Notes: generated by a model not told the origin, from the sequence alone. A DNA stretch of 64,000 bases from Micromonospora marina (GCF_900091565.1 NZ_FMCV01000028.1:19666-83665); one strand, 5' to 3'; positions 33,994 to 43,150 are shown, counted from the first letter of the stretch. Program-made: numbers and translations.

Positions 33994-35394
33994 ATGACTC
34001 TCGACGTGTCCGTCATCGCGACGTCCTCGCTCGGCGACCGCAGCTACCTCGCCTCCGACGGCCGGGTGGCGATCGTGGTCGACCCGCAGCGCGACATCGA
34101 CCGCATCCTGTACCTGGCCGGTGCCGAGGGCGTACGGATCACCCACGTGGTCGAGACGCACATCCACAACGACTACGTCTCCGGCGGCCTGGAACTGGCC
34201 CGGATCACCGGCGCGCAGTACCTGGTGGCCGCCGCCGACCCGGTCGGGTTCGACCGGACCCCGGTCTCCGACGGCGACACCGTGCCGGTGTCGGACACGA
34301 TGCGGCTGCGGGTGATCGGCACCCCGGGCCACACGTTCCACCACCTGTCGTACGCGCTCGACGAGGCCACCGACGGCGGCTGGAACCCGGCCGGCGTGTT
34401 CACCGGCGGCTCGCTGCTGTTCGGCACCACCGGCCGCACCGACCTGCTCGGCCAGCAGTACGCGCACGATCTGGCGCACCACCAGCACGCCTCGGCACGC
34501 AAGCTGGCCGACCTGCTGCCCGACGGCGCGCAGGTGTGGCCGACGCACGGCTTCGGCAGCTTCTGCTCGGCCAGCCAGGCCGACGCGCCCGAGTCGACGA
34601 TCGGCCGGGAGAAGCAGGCCAACCCGGTGCTGCGGCTGGCCGCCGACCAGTTCGTCACCGAGACACTGGCCGGGCTGGACGCCTACCCGGCGTACTACGC
34701 CCACATGGGCGTCGCCAACGCCGCCGGTCCCACCCCGGTCGACCTCACGCCGGTGGCCCGCGCCGACGCCGACGAGCTGCGCCGCCGCATCGCCGCCGGG
34801 GAGTGGGTGGTCGACCTGCGCCACCGCAAGGCGTACGCGGCCTCGCACCTGGCCGGCACCGTCAGCCTCGGCCTGGACGGGCCGATGTCGACGTGGCTCG
34901 GCTGGCTGATCGACTGGGGCGTACCGATCACGTTCCTGGCGCAGACCCCGGAGCAGGTCGCCGACGCCCAGCGGGAACTGGTGCGCATCGGCATCGACCG
35001 TCCGGCCGCCCAGGCCACCGGCGAACCCGCGCGGTGGGCCACGGATCCGTCGCAGCTGCGTGAGCTGCCCGTGGCCGACTTCGGCGCGCTCGCCGCCGCG
35101 CAGGCCGGGAAGACCCAGGCCGGGCTGCCCGAGCCGCAGGTCGTCCTCGACGTGCGGATGACAGGCGAGTGGACGGCCGGGCACATCGACGGTGCGGTGC
35201 ACGTGCCGCTGCCGGACGTGCCGAAGCGGCTCGCCGACATCCCCGCGGGGACGATCTGGGTGCACTGCGGCTCCGGCTACCGGGCCACCGCCGCCGCGTC
35301 CCTGCTCGCCAACGCCGGCCGGGACGTGGTGCTGATCGACGACTCGTACGGCCGGGCCGAGGCGGCCGGCGTACGCATGGCGCCCGTCGCCTGA
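33994..35394 (+). CDS. CstB-like persulfide dioxygenase-rhodanese fusion
   Basis: 466 residues with three domains. A metallo-beta-lactamase fold comes first (THIHNDYVSG metal motif, GTPGHTFHHLSY, WPTHGFGSFC) and occupies about residues 1-240. A rhodanese-like domain without an active-site Cys follows (DLRHRKAYAASHL, about 265-350). A catalytic rhodanese comes last, with Cys in VHCGSGYRA (about 365-460). MBL plus pseudo-rhodanese plus rhodanese is the layout of CstB, which oxidises persulfides to thiosulfate via sulfite. The enzyme would be cytoplasmic and non-haem-iron dependent. GAGAGG precedes the ATG, and the operator lies just upstream. Confidence 0.9.
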   Translation: MTLDVSVIATSSLGDRSYLASDGRVAIVVDPQRDIDRILYLAGAEGVRITHVVETHIHNDYVSGGLELARITGAQYLVAAADPVGFDRTPVSDGDTVPVSDTMRLRVIGTPGHTFHHLSYALDEATDGGWNPAGVFTGGSLLFGTTGRTDLLGQQYAHDLAHHQHASARKLADLLPDGAQVWPTHGFGSFCSASQADAPESTIGREKQANPVLRLAADQFVTETLAGLDAYPAYYAHMGVANAAGPTPVDLTPVARADADELRRRIAAGEWVVDLRHRKAYAASHLAGTVSLGLDGPMSTWLGWLIDWGVPITFLAQTPEQVADAQRELVRIGIDRPAAQATGEPARWATDPSQLRELPVADFGALAAAQAGKTQAGLPEPQVVLDVRMTGEWTAGHIDGAVHVPLPDVPKRLADIPAGTIWVHCGSGYRATAAASLLANAGRDVVLIDDSYGRAEAAGVRMAPVA

Positions 35395-35478
35395 CCTCTC
35401 CCCCAGCGCCCGGCCGGCGTGTCCCCACGCCGGCCGGCGCCGGACCCTGCCCGAGAACACCGGTGAAGGAGACAGAGC

Positions 35479-36063
35479 ATGACCACGACCACCCCCACCA
35501 CCATCGACGCGGCGACCCTGCGCGAACTGATCGCCGCCGGCCGTACGCCGCGGATGCTCGACGTGCGCACGCCCGGCGAGTTCGAGGCGGCGCACATCCC
35601 CGGCGCGTACAACGTGCCCCTGGACCTGCTCCGGGAGCACCGCGCGGAGCTGCGCGGCCACCTGGACGAGGACGTGGTGCTGATCTGCCGCTCCGGCGCC
35701 CGGGCCGGCCAGGCCGGTCAGGCGCTCGGCACCGTCGACCTGCCCAACGTCAAGGTGCTCGACGGCGGAATGCTGGCCTGGCAGGCCACCGGCGCACAGG
35801 TCAACCAGGGCCGGTCGCGCTGGGACCTGGAGCGCCAGGTGCGCCTCGTCGCCGGCTCGATCGTGCTCGCCGCCGTCCTCGGGTCGGTGTTCGTCCCCGG
35901 CCTCAAGTGGGTCGCCGCGTTCATCGGCGCGGGCCTCACGTTCGCCGCGCTCACCAACACCTGCGCCATGGGCGTGCTGCTGAGCAAGCTGCCGTACAAC
36001 CGCGGCGCGAGCTGCGACCTCGACACGATCGTGGGGCAGTTGCGTGACGGGAGCCGCAGGTGA
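35479..36063 (+). CDS. Rhodanese with C-terminal DUF2892 membrane segment
   Basis: 194 residues. The N-terminal rhodanese domain has the active-site loop LICRSGARAGQA with Cys near residue 73. From about residue 115 two hydrophobic helices (LVAGSIVLAAVLGSVFV and FIGAGLTFAALT) form the DUF2892/YgaP-like membrane part, ending with NTCAMGVLLSKLPYN. YgaP-type proteins are membrane-anchored sulfurtransferases. It lies 84 nt after the CstB-like gene and overlaps the next gene by GTGA, so it belongs to the persulfide operon and may pass sulfane sulfur at the membrane. Confidence 0.9.
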   Translation: MTTTTPTTIDAATLRELIAAGRTPRMLDVRTPGEFEAAHIPGAYNVPLDLLREHRAELRGHLDEDVVLICRSGARAGQAGQALGTVDLPNVKVLDGGMLAWQATGAQVNQGRSRWDLERQVRLVAGSIVLAAVLGSVFVPGLKWVAAFIGAGLTFAALTNTCAMGVLLSKLPYNRGASCDLDTIVGQLRDGSRR

Positions 36064-36953
36064 CCACCCTCGTGCTGACGCTGGCCGGCGCGGTGCTGAT
36101 CGGCGCGACGCTGGGCCTGCTCGGCGGCGGCGGATCGATCCTCGCCGTGCCGCTGCTGGTCTACGTCGCCGACCTGCCCGCGAAGGAGGCGATCACCACC
36201 TCGCTGCTCGTTGTCGGCGTGACGAGCGCCGTCGCGGTACTGCCGCACGCGCGGGCGAACCGGGTCCGCTGGCGTACCGGGCTCATCTTCGGCGTGGCCG
36301 GCATGACCGGCGCGTACGCGGGCGGCCGGCTGGCCGAGTTCGTCCCGGCCGGCGTACTGCTGACCGGGTTCGCCCTGATGATGCTCGCCACCGCGGTCGC
36401 GATGCTCCGGGGCAAGCCCGTCGAGGGGCACCCGGTGCCGCACGAGCTGCCGATGCTGCGGGTGGTCGGAGACGGCGTGGTCGTCGGCCTGGTCACCGGT
36501 CTGGTCGGCGCGGGCGGCGGCTTCCTGGTCGTACCCGCCCTGGCCCTGCTGGGCGGGTTGCCGATGCCGGTCGCGGTCGGCACCTCGCTGGTCGTCATCG
36601 CGATGAAGTCGTTCGCCGGCCTGGCCGGCTACCTGTCCAGCGTGCAGATCCACTGGGGTCTGGCCGCCGGGGTCACCGCCGCCGCGGTCGTCGGCAGCCT
36701 GCTCGGTGGCCGGCTCGCCGGCCGGATCCCGGCCGACCTGCTGCGCCGGGGGTTCGGCTGGTTCGTCGTGGTGATGGGCGTGTTCGTGCTCGCGCAGCAG
36801 TTGCCGCCGGTGTGGGGACTCGCCGTGGGGCCGCTTGCCGTGGCCGGTACGGTCACCATGGCGGTGTGGGGCCGCCGGAGGAGGGGGCACAGTGGACAGC
36901 AGCGCCTGGGACAGCCGGTACGCCGACACGTCCGGACTGGTGTGGAGCGCTGA
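36060..36953 (+). CDS. TauE/SafE-family sulfite or sulfur-compound exporter
   Basis: 297 residues with about eight hydrophobic segments arranged as two halves, each beginning with a Gly-rich TauE/SafE signature (LGLLGGGGSILAVPLL near residue 18; GLVGAGGGFLVVPALAL near 145). The family exports sulfite, sulfoacetate or related anions. GTG at 36,060 overlaps the previous stop. As the last gene of the CstR-controlled cassette it most likely expels sulfite or thiosulfate formed by the CstB-like enzyme. The final 60 nt overlap the next methyltransferase gene in another frame. Confidence 0.88.
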   Translation: MTTLVLTLAGAVLIGATLGLLGGGGSILAVPLLVYVADLPAKEAITTSLLVVGVTSAVAVLPHARANRVRWRTGLIFGVAGMTGAYAGGRLAEFVPAGVLLTGFALMMLATAVAMLRGKPVEGHPVPHELPMLRVVGDGVVVGLVTGLVGAGGGFLVVPALALLGGLPMPVAVGTSLVVIAMKSFAGLAGYLSSVQIHWGLAAGVTAAAVVGSLLGGRLAGRIPADLLRRGFGWFVVVMGVFVLAQQLPPVWGLAVGPLAVAGTVTMAVWGRRRRGHSGQQRLGQPVRRHVRTGVER

Positions 36954-37500
36954 GCCCAACCGCTTCGTTGTCGAGTCGGTCATCGGGCTGACTCCCGGGT
37001 CAGCGCTGGACATCGCCGCCGGCGAGGGCCGCAACGCGGTGTGGCTGGCCGGTCAGGGGTGGCGGGTCAACGCGGTGGACTTCTCCGCGGTGGCCGTCGA
37101 CCGGGGGCGGGAGCTGGCCGACGCGCGCGGCGTCCCAGTTGACTGGCGGGTCGCGGACGTGACCGCGTACCGGCCGGTGCCGAACAGCTACGACCTGGTG
37201 CTGATCAGCTACCTGCACCTGCCCGCGCCGGAGTTCGCCGGGGTGCTCGCCGCGGCGAAGTCCGCGCTGCGCCCCGGTGGCACGCTCGTGGTGGTCGGCC
37301 ACGACCTGGCCAACCTCGCCGGCGGCATCGGCGGCCCGCAGGACCCGGACGTGCTGCTCACGCCGGAGTCGGTGGTCGACGGGCTGGCCGGGCTGCGGGT
37401 GCAGCGGGCCGAGACGGCCCACCGGCCGGTCCCGGGCACCGACGGCGGCACCGTCGACGCGCTGGACACCGTCGTGGTGGCCACCCGCCCCGCCGACTGA
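36892..37500 (+). CDS. Class I SAM-dependent methyltransferase
   Basis: 202 residues. LDIAAGEGRNAVWLA is motif I, VNAVDFS the acidic beta-2 end, and LRPGGTLVVVGHDL the motif after beta-4. It resembles the tellurite-resistance (TehB)-like and thiopurine methyltransferase-like groups by the opening WDSRYADTSGLVWSAEPNRF. GTG at 36,892 lies inside the 3' end of the TauE gene and is preceded by GGAGGAGG, so translation is likely coupled to the sulfur operon. A role in methylating sulfur or metalloid species is plausible but unproven. Confidence 0.85.
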   Translation: MDSSAWDSRYADTSGLVWSAEPNRFVVESVIGLTPGSALDIAAGEGRNAVWLAGQGWRVNAVDFSAVAVDRGRELADARGVPVDWRVADVTAYRPVPNSYDLVLISYLHLPAPEFAGVLAAAKSALRPGGTLVVVGHDLANLAGGIGGPQDPDVLLTPESVVDGLAGLRVQRAETAHRPVPGTDGGTVDALDTVVVATRPAD

Positions 37501-37574
37501 CGCCGTCGTTTCGCCGGGCCGGGCCCGGGACCGGCCGGTAGCATCCGGGGACGGATCGGCGGAGAGGACACCGG

Positions 37575-38285
37575 GTGGGCGCGCGTTTCGAGGAACTGGC
37601 CTGGCGGGAGACGCCGATCGGCGAGATCAGCCTGCGGCGGCGCCGTGACCCGGCTCTGGACTCCGACGTGTACGAGGTGAAGCTCGACGACGAGTACCTC
37701 ATGTCCAGCGCCTTCCCGGTCGCGGAGATCGAACTGGCCCGGCTCGGGCTGACCCCGCTGACCGGTGAGGCGCTGGACGTGGTGGTCGGCGGGCTCGGCC
37801 TCGGCTACACCGCACGGACCGCGCTGGAGGATCCCCGGGTGCGTTCGCTTGTGGTGGTCGAGGCGATCGAGGACGTCATCGACTGGCACCGGCGGGATCT
37901 GCTGCCGTTCGCCGCCGGCCTGGCCACCGATCCGCGTACCCGGTTCGTGCGGGCGGACTTCTTCGCCGCGGTCGCGGGCGACGGTTTCGACGACGACGAG
38001 CCCGGGCGCCGCTTCCACGCGGTGCTGCTGGACGTGGACCACTCCCCCCGCCAGGTGCTGCACCCCAGCCACGCCCCGTTCTACACGGTCGGCGGGCTGC
38101 GCCGGCTGGCCGCGCTGCTGCACCCGGAGGGCGTCTTCGCGCTGTGGTCGAACGACCCGCCGGACCCGGCGTTCCAGCGCACGCTCACCGAGGTGTTCCC
38201 GACCTCGGTGGCGCACGTCGTCCGGTTCCCGAACCCGTTGCAGGGCCGGGAGGCGGCGAACACGGTGTACGTGGCCCGGCACTGA
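37575..38285 (+). CDS. Spermidine synthase-like (polyamine aminopropyltransferase fold) protein
   Basis: 236 residues. VVVGGLGLGYTARTAL is the nucleotide-binding glycine loop and VVVEAIEDVIDWHRR the following acidic segment; AVLLDVDHSP sits where spermidine synthases have their catalytic Asp region. The whole protein is shorter than true spermidine synthases and lacks the N-terminal beta domain, so it is better described as a fused-MFS/spermidine-synthase-like domain of unknown substrate. GTG 37,575 has GGAGAGG upstream. Monocistronic as far as can be seen. Confidence 0.8.
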   Translation: MGARFEELAWRETPIGEISLRRRRDPALDSDVYEVKLDDEYLMSSAFPVAEIELARLGLTPLTGEALDVVVGGLGLGYTARTALEDPRVRSLVVVEAIEDVIDWHRRDLLPFAAGLATDPRTRFVRADFFAAVAGDGFDDDEPGRRFHAVLLDVDHSPRQVLHPSHAPFYTVGGLRRLAALLHPEGVFALWSNDPPDPAFQRTLTEVFPTSVAHVVRFPNPLQGREAANTVYVARH

Positions 38286-38357
38286 TCCACCCGGCGGCGC
38301 ATGGCCGCCCGATCAGCGGGAAAGCGCACGGCCCACCGTACGACGGGAGGCTGGGAC

Positions 38358-38537
38358 ATGCGCGCGTTGCTGTGGGTGGTCGGCGTGGTCGCCGGTGTGC
38401 TCATCCTGCTCGGGTTGCTGCTGGAGGCGGTCCGCTGGCTCGTCATCATCGGCGTGATCGCGCTCGCCGCGGTCATCATCTTCGGCATCGTGAAGGGCCG
38501 GCGGGTGGTGCACCAGCACTCGACCCGCCGACGCTGA
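38358..38537 (+). CDS. Small membrane protein, hypothetical
   Basis: 59 residues: two adjacent hydrophobic helices (LLWVVGVVAGVLILLGLLLE and LVIIGVIALAAVIIFGIV) and a basic tail with His and Arg (KGRRVVHQHSTRRR). ATG at 38,358 has GGGAGG upstream. Proteins of this layout are frequent in actinobacteria and have no known role. It lies between the spermidine synthase-like gene and the acyl-CoA ligase. Confidence 0.7.
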   Translation: MRALLWVVGVVAGVLILLGLLLEAVRWLVIIGVIALAAVIIFGIVKGRRVVHQHSTRRR

Positions 38538-38563
38538 CCTGCGGAGAGTGTGACCCACCCGGC

Positions 38564-38583
38564 AACCTACGTGAACGTAGGTT
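38564..38583. promoter_or_regulatory. 20-bp palindromic operator upstream of the acyl-CoA ligase
   Basis: AACCTACGT and ACGTAGGTT are perfect 9-bp arms around GA. It lies 55 nt before the ATG of the ligase gene, in a short stretch more AT-rich than its surroundings. The shape fits a TetR-type repressor, a family that often controls fatty-acid genes, but no such regulator is encoded next to it. Confidence 0.65.
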
Positions 38584-38638
38584 ACCGAATGGTCAAGTTA
38601 GGCTGGGGGCGTCATCCGCGCGACGAGGAGTAACGGCG

Positions 38639-40318
38639 ATGGACGCGACCGCCCAGCGACCCTGGACCCGTAGCTACGCACCCGGGGTGCCGGCCGACAT
38701 CGCCGAGCCGGACGGCTCGCTCGTCGACCTGCTCGACGAGGCTGCCGGGCGGTTCGGTCCCCGGGTCGCGCTCGACTTCTACGGCGCCACCACCACGTTC
38801 ACCGAACTGGCCGACCAGGTGGCCCGCGCCGCCGAGGCACTACGCCGGCTCGGCGTCGGCCCGGGCGACCGGGTCGCCCTGGTGCTGCCGAACTGCCCGC
38901 AACACGTGGTCGCGTTCTACGCCGTGCTGCGCCTCGGCGCGGTGGTCGTCGAGCACAACCCGCTGTACACCGCCGACGAACTGGACCGGCAGCTCACCGA
39001 CCACGGCGCTGTCGTCGCGATCGCGTGGGACAAGGTCGCGCCGCTGGTGGCGGGACGCGGCGCCGTGCGTACCGTGGTGGCGGTCGACCTGACCGCGGCG
39101 TTGCCGCGGCTCAAGCGGTGGGCGCTGCGGATGCCGCTGCCGAAGGTCCGCGCCGCCCGCTCCGCGATGACCGCCCCCGCGCCCGGTGCCCTGCCCTGGT
39201 CGGAGCTGGTCGCCGCCGCCGGGCCGCTGCCCGCCGGGCATCCCGCGCCGGCGGTCGGGGACGTGGCGCTGCTGCAGTACACCGGCGGCACCACCGGCGA
39301 GCCCAAGGGCGCGGTCCTGACCCACCGCAACCTGCGCGCCAACGCCGCGCAGGGCCGGGCCTGGGTCCCGGGCCTGCGCGACGGCGCCGAGACGGTGTAC
39401 GCGGTGCTGCCGCTGTTCCACGCCTACGGACTGACGCTCTGCCTCACCTTCGCCGTGAGCATCGGGGCGACACTCGTGCTGTTCCCCCGCTTCGACGCCG
39501 ACCAGGTGCTCGACGCCGTCCGCCGCCGCCCGCCGACGTTCCTGCCCGCCGTACCGCCGGTCTACGCGAAGCTCGCCACCGTCGCCCGCGAACGCGGCGT
39601 CGACCTCACCTCCATCCGGTACGCGATCTCCGGCGCGATGTCGCTGCCACCGGCCACCGTGGAGCTGTGGGAGCAGGTGACCGGCGGCCTGCTGGTCGAG
39701 GGATACGGCATGACCGAGACGTCCCCGATCACGGTGGGCAACCCGGTCGCGCCGACCCGCCGGCCCGGCACCGTGGGCGTGCCGTTCCCCTCCACCGACG
39801 CGCGCATCGTCGACCCGGAGGACCCGACCCGCGACCGCGCGCCGGGCGAGGCCGGCGAGCTGCTGGTCCGCGGCCCGCAGGTGTTCTCCGGCTACTGGCA
39901 CCGCCCGGAGGAGACGGCCAAGGTGCTGCTGCCGGGCGGTTGGATGCGTACCGGCGACATCGTCACCATGGACGCCGACGGCTTCATCACGGTGGTCGAC
40001 CGGATCAAGGAACTGATCATCACCGGCGGCTTCAACGTCTACCCGTCCGAGGTGGAGGAGGCGCTGCGCCGCATCCCGTACGTACGCGAGGCCGCCGCCG
40101 TGGGACTGCCCACCGGCGACGGCGAGGAGGTCGTCGCCGCCGTGGTGATCGACCCGGCGGTGGCCGTGACGCCGGAGGCGATCCGGACCTCGTGCCGCAC
40201 CCACCTGGCCGGATACAAGGTGCCGCGCCGGATCGTGATCGTCGACGAGCTGCCGTACTCCCAGATCGGCAAGATCCTGCGCCGCGAGGTACGCGAACGG
40301 CTGCTCGCGGGCCGCTGA
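38639..40318 (+). CDS. Long-chain fatty acid-CoA ligase (FadD-like)
   Basis: 559 residues of the ANL superfamily. The P-loop is YTGGTTGEPKGAV, the adenylate motif is EGYGMTETSP, then GWMRTGDIVTMD, and the hinge and lysine region VDRIKELIITGGFNVYPSEVEEAL...QIGKILRREV. These belong to acyl-CoA synthetases acting on fatty acids rather than NRPS A domains (no carrier follows). It activates fatty acids for beta-oxidation or lipid synthesis in the cytoplasm or at the membrane. ATG at 38,639 has GAGGAG upstream, and a palindromic operator precedes it. Confidence 0.9.
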   Translation: MDATAQRPWTRSYAPGVPADIAEPDGSLVDLLDEAAGRFGPRVALDFYGATTTFTELADQVARAAEALRRLGVGPGDRVALVLPNCPQHVVAFYAVLRLGAVVVEHNPLYTADELDRQLTDHGAVVAIAWDKVAPLVAGRGAVRTVVAVDLTAALPRLKRWALRMPLPKVRAARSAMTAPAPGALPWSELVAAAGPLPAGHPAPAVGDVALLQYTGGTTGEPKGAVLTHRNLRANAAQGRAWVPGLRDGAETVYAVLPLFHAYGLTLCLTFAVSIGATLVLFPRFDADQVLDAVRRRPPTFLPAVPPVYAKLATVARERGVDLTSIRYAISGAMSLPPATVELWEQVTGGLLVEGYGMTETSPITVGNPVAPTRRPGTVGVPFPSTDARIVDPEDPTRDRAPGEAGELLVRGPQVFSGYWHRPEETAKVLLPGGWMRTGDIVTMDADGFITVVDRIKELIITGGFNVYPSEVEEALRRIPYVREAAAVGLPTGDGEEVVAAVVIDPAVAVTPEAIRTSCRTHLAGYKVPRRIVIVDELPYSQIGKILRREVRERLLAGR

Positions 40319-40456
40319 CCCGGGCCGCCCGTTCACCGGCCAGGCGGGGAGGGTGGACGGGCGTCCATGGTGGATTCACGGGGCAGGTCGGTCGGTCGTT
40401 ACCTCATGCGCCTGGCCGGCGGCGGGGTGTTCCTGCTCAAGCGCTCCGGCCCCGAC

Positions 40457-40484
40457 CGGAGGGCGGGCTGCGTTCCGCCCTCCG
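40457..40484. terminator. GC-rich 10-bp hairpin
   Basis: CGGAGGGCGG (40,457-40,466) pairs perfectly with CCGCCCTCCG (40,475-40,484) around an 8-nt loop, 139 nt after the ligase stop and 63 nt before the next start. It has no T-tract. A terminator for the ligase gene is the simplest reading; a short open frame (40,368-40,493) that runs through it is probably chance. Confidence 0.45.
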
Positions 40485-40546
40485 CGCGCTGACGTACCGG
40501 ACCGCGCTGCACCGGACGTGTCGGTGCCGCCGCCTACGCTGTGGAC

Positions 40547-41683
40547 ATGATCGACAGGCGTCAGGTGCTGAACTTCCGGATCCGGGCCCAGCAGCTCGAC
40601 CGGGCCGAGGGGTCGCTCGCCGACACCGCCGTGCTCGACATCGGCGTGCAGGACACCGGTCCCGACGGCGGCCGATGGGCGCTCGCCGCACGCGGGGTCG
40701 ACGTGACCCCGCTGAGCGGTGCCGACCTGGCCCTGCTCTGGACCGTACGCGGCGCGCCGCACCTCTACCGCCGGGCCGACGTGGGCACGGTCGCCGCCGC
40801 GGTCGAGCCGTTCTCCGACGCCGACGCGGGCAAGCGCATCTACGACGCGGCGAAACCGTTGAAGGCGGCAGGCATCGGCATTCTCGCCGCGCTCGACGAG
40901 GTGGCCGCGCGGATGCGGGAGATCGTCGGTCGGCCGACGGTCAAGGGCGAGGTCTCCGGCCGCCTGGCCGACGTGATGCCCGAGCCCTACCTGCGGTTCT
41001 GCCGGCCGTGCAACGCGACCCACCTCTACGAGATGCCGTTCCGGCTGGCCGCCGCGCGGGCCGGGCTGGAGCTGCGGCTCGGCACCTCACCGCCGGTCCT
41101 GGAACGCATCCCCGGGTTCCGTCCCGCCGCCGCGCCCGGCGACCGGTTCGACCTCGTCCGCGCCTACCTGCGGCTGCTCGGCCCGGCCACCCCGAAGCAC
41201 GTGGCCGACTACCTCGACGCCCCGGTCAAGGAGGTGAAGGCCCGCTGGCCGAGCGACGCGGTCGAGGTGAGCGTCGACGGCGAGACGCGCTGGCTGCTCG
41301 CTGCCGACGAGGCCGCGCTGGCGTCGGCCGAGACCACGGCGACCCGCCTGCTCGGCCCGTTCGACCTGTTCCTCCAGGCGAAGGACCGGGCGACGCTGGT
41401 GCCGGACGCGGCTCGGGTCAAGGAGCTGTGGCCGGTGCTCGGCCGCCCCGGCGCCGTCCTCGTCGACGGCGACGTGGCCGGCACCTGGCGCCCCCGCAGG
41501 TCCGGCCGCTCCCTCACGGTCACGGTCCAGCCGTGGCGCAAGCTCACCGGCAGCGCCCGCGACGCGGTCGTCGTGGAGGCGGAGCGGCTCGCCGCATACC
41601 GGGGTGTGCCGCTGGCCGGCGTCGACGTCGAGGGCGACCGGCGCGTGCTCGACCGGATCGCGGCAAGGCACCCGGACGCGTAG
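40547..41683 (+). CDS. Winged-helix DNA-binding domain protein (AlkZ/HTH_42 family)
   Basis: About 378 residues. The long C-terminal portion with GRPTVKGEVSGRL, LRLLGPATPKHVADYL, PFDLFLQAKDR and VLVDGDVAGTWRPRR matches the AlkZ-like/DUF1006 winged-helix family. AlkZ of Streptomyces is a DNA glycosylase acting on interstrand crosslinks, and relatives occur beside genotoxic natural-product clusters; the present gene is about 13 kb from the NRPS/PKS operon, so a link is not implied. The glycosylase QxQ or QxD catalytic motif was not identified with certainty. ATG 40,547 is chosen; GTG 40,541 is in frame. Confidence 0.75.
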   Translation: MIDRRQVLNFRIRAQQLDRAEGSLADTAVLDIGVQDTGPDGGRWALAARGVDVTPLSGADLALLWTVRGAPHLYRRADVGTVAAAVEPFSDADAGKRIYDAAKPLKAAGIGILAALDEVAARMREIVGRPTVKGEVSGRLADVMPEPYLRFCRPCNATHLYEMPFRLAAARAGLELRLGTSPPVLERIPGFRPAAAPGDRFDLVRAYLRLLGPATPKHVADYLDAPVKEVKARWPSDAVEVSVDGETRWLLAADEAALASAETTATRLLGPFDLFLQAKDRATLVPDAARVKELWPVLGRPGAVLVDGDVAGTWRPRRSGRSLTVTVQPWRKLTGSARDAVVVEAERLAAYRGVPLAGVDVEGDRRVLDRIAARHPDA

Positions 41684-41692
41684 ACCGCCACG

Positions 41693-42331
41693 TCAGCGGT
41701 GGGCGAAGACGAAGCCGCCTTCGACGTCCGGGGCGGGGTGATGCGTCATCTCGGCCTCGACGGTGAACCCGGCGTCGGTCAGCCAGGCCGCGACCCGCTC
41801 CGGCCGGCGGCGGTGCACGTGGACGTGCATCGGATGCCCGCCGTATCCCCGCGTCTTGAGCCGGCTTCCGTCACCGGCGTGGAACCCGAGCAGCACGACC
41901 CCGCCGGGCCGCAGCACCCGGTGGAATCCGGCGAGGACGGCGGGCACCTCGTCGTCCGGCACGTGGATCAGCGAGAACCAGGCGAGCAACCCGGTCAGCT
42001 GCCCGTCGGTGAGGTCGAGACGGGTCATCGAGCCCACCTCGAAACGCAGGCCCGGGTGGTCGCGCCGGGCCACGTCGATCATCACCGGTGACAGATCGAT
42101 GCCGAACGCGCTCAGACCCAGATCATGCAGATGACGGGTGATCCGTCCCGGTCCGCATCCGACGTCCGCCACCGGCCCGGTCCCCCGCGCCCGGACCAGC
42201 TCGGCGAAGAGCGCGAGGATGCCGCGCTGGAACGGCTCGTTCGCCAGGGCGTCGCGCAGCAGGTCGGCATAATCGACCGCCACCGTGTCGTAGGAGGTGC
42301 GGGTGTCGTCCAGCCAGCCGGTGTCGCTCAC
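41693..42331 (-). CDS. Class I SAM-dependent methyltransferase
   Basis: 212 residues. VADVGCGPGRITRHLHDLG is motif I, and FGIDLSPVMIDVAR and FSLIHVPDDEVPAVL..HRVLRPGGVVLLGFH complete a UbiE/COQ5-like fold. It has a C-terminal HxHxH stretch (HPMHVHVHRR) that is probably structural. The substrate is unknown. GTG 42,331 is the start; upstream reading would overlap the divergent methyltransferase gene. It converges with the winged-helix gene, 9 nt between stops. Confidence 0.82.
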   Translation of the reverse strand: MSDTGWLDDTRTSYDTVAVDYADLLRDALANEPFQRGILALFAELVRARGTGPVADVGCGPGRITRHLHDLGLSAFGIDLSPVMIDVARRDHPGLRFEVGSMTRLDLTDGQLTGLLAWFSLIHVPDDEVPAVLAGFHRVLRPGGVVLLGFHAGDGSRLKTRGYGGHPMHVHVHRRRPERVAAWLTDAGFTVEAEMTHHPAPDVEGGFVFAHR

Positions 42332-42373
42332 GCCGCGCACGATAGCCGCGAACGACGGACCGGTGGTGGAATG

Positions 42374-43150
42374 ATGACCGGCATGCCGGATCGGGCGTTG
42401 AGCTTCGGGGCGGCAGCGCGGGCGTACGAGCGGTTCCGGCCCGGCTATCCGGAGGAACTGGCCGATCTGGTGCTGGCGTACGCGGGCCGACCCGTCCGGA
42501 CCGCATTGGAGATCGGCGCCGGGACCGGCAAGGCGACCCGGCTGTTCGCCCGGCGCGGCATCACGGTCACCGCCACCGACCCGGACCCCGCGATGCTCGC
42601 CGAGCTGCGCCGGCACGTCCCCGCGGACGTGCGGGTCCGGCAGGCCGCGTTCGAACAGTTGCGCGCCGACGAGCGCCACGACCTGGTGTACGCGGCGGCG
42701 GCCCTGCACTGGACGGCCCCGCACCGGCGGTGGGAGCGGATCGCCGGGCTGCTCACGCCCGGCGGCGTGTTCGCCTCCTTCGGCGGGCCGCTGCGGCTGG
42801 CCGATCCGGCTGTGCGCGACGCGGTGGCCGTGGCCCGGTCCGCGTACCTCGCCGACGACGAGATCCCGTCCCCGGACGGGACGCCACCGGCGGCCCGGAT
42901 GCAGTGGCCCGGCACCGAGCTACGCGCATGCGGGTGGTTCACCGACGTGCGCCAGTCGGAGATCCCGCGGCGGATCACCGTGTGCGCCGACGACTACGTC
43001 GGTGTCCTGTCGACCGTCTCGGCCTATCTCGAACTGCCTCCGCCCGTACGCGAGCAGGTGTTCGACCGCATCCGGGACGTCCTGCCCGGCACGGTCGAGG
43101 TCACCGCCGACGTCACTGTGCACCTGGCGCGGCGGACGTCGCAGCCCTGA
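42374..43150 (+). CDS. Class I SAM-dependent methyltransferase
   Basis: About 258 residues. The opening SFGAAARAYERFRPGYPEEL and LEIGAGTGKATRLFARRG are typical of a widespread actinobacterial methyltransferase family; VTATDPDPAML is the acidic beta-2 end and AAALHWTAPHRRWERIAGLLTPGG the region around motif 4. ATGs at 42,371, 42,374 and 42,383 are all possible starts behind GGTGGTGGA. It is divergent from the neighbouring methyltransferase with about 42 nt between them. Confidence 0.83.
   Translation: MTGMPDRALSFGAAARAYERFRPGYPEELADLVLAYAGRPVRTALEIGAGTGKATRLFARRGITVTATDPDPAMLAELRRHVPADVRVRQAAFEQLRADERHDLVYAAAALHWTAPHRRWERIAGLLTPGGVFASFGGPLRLADPAVRDAVAVARSAYLADDEIPSPDGTPPAARMQWPGTELRACGWFTDVRQSEIPRRITVCADDYVGVLSTVSAYLELPPPVREQVFDRIRDVLPGTVEVTADVTVHLARRTSQP

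Noticed and set aside
40368..40493. Short rightward frame (41 residues) after the FadD-like gene
   Set aside because: It runs through a perfect hairpin, has only a distant ribosome site and matches no family. It is more likely chance.
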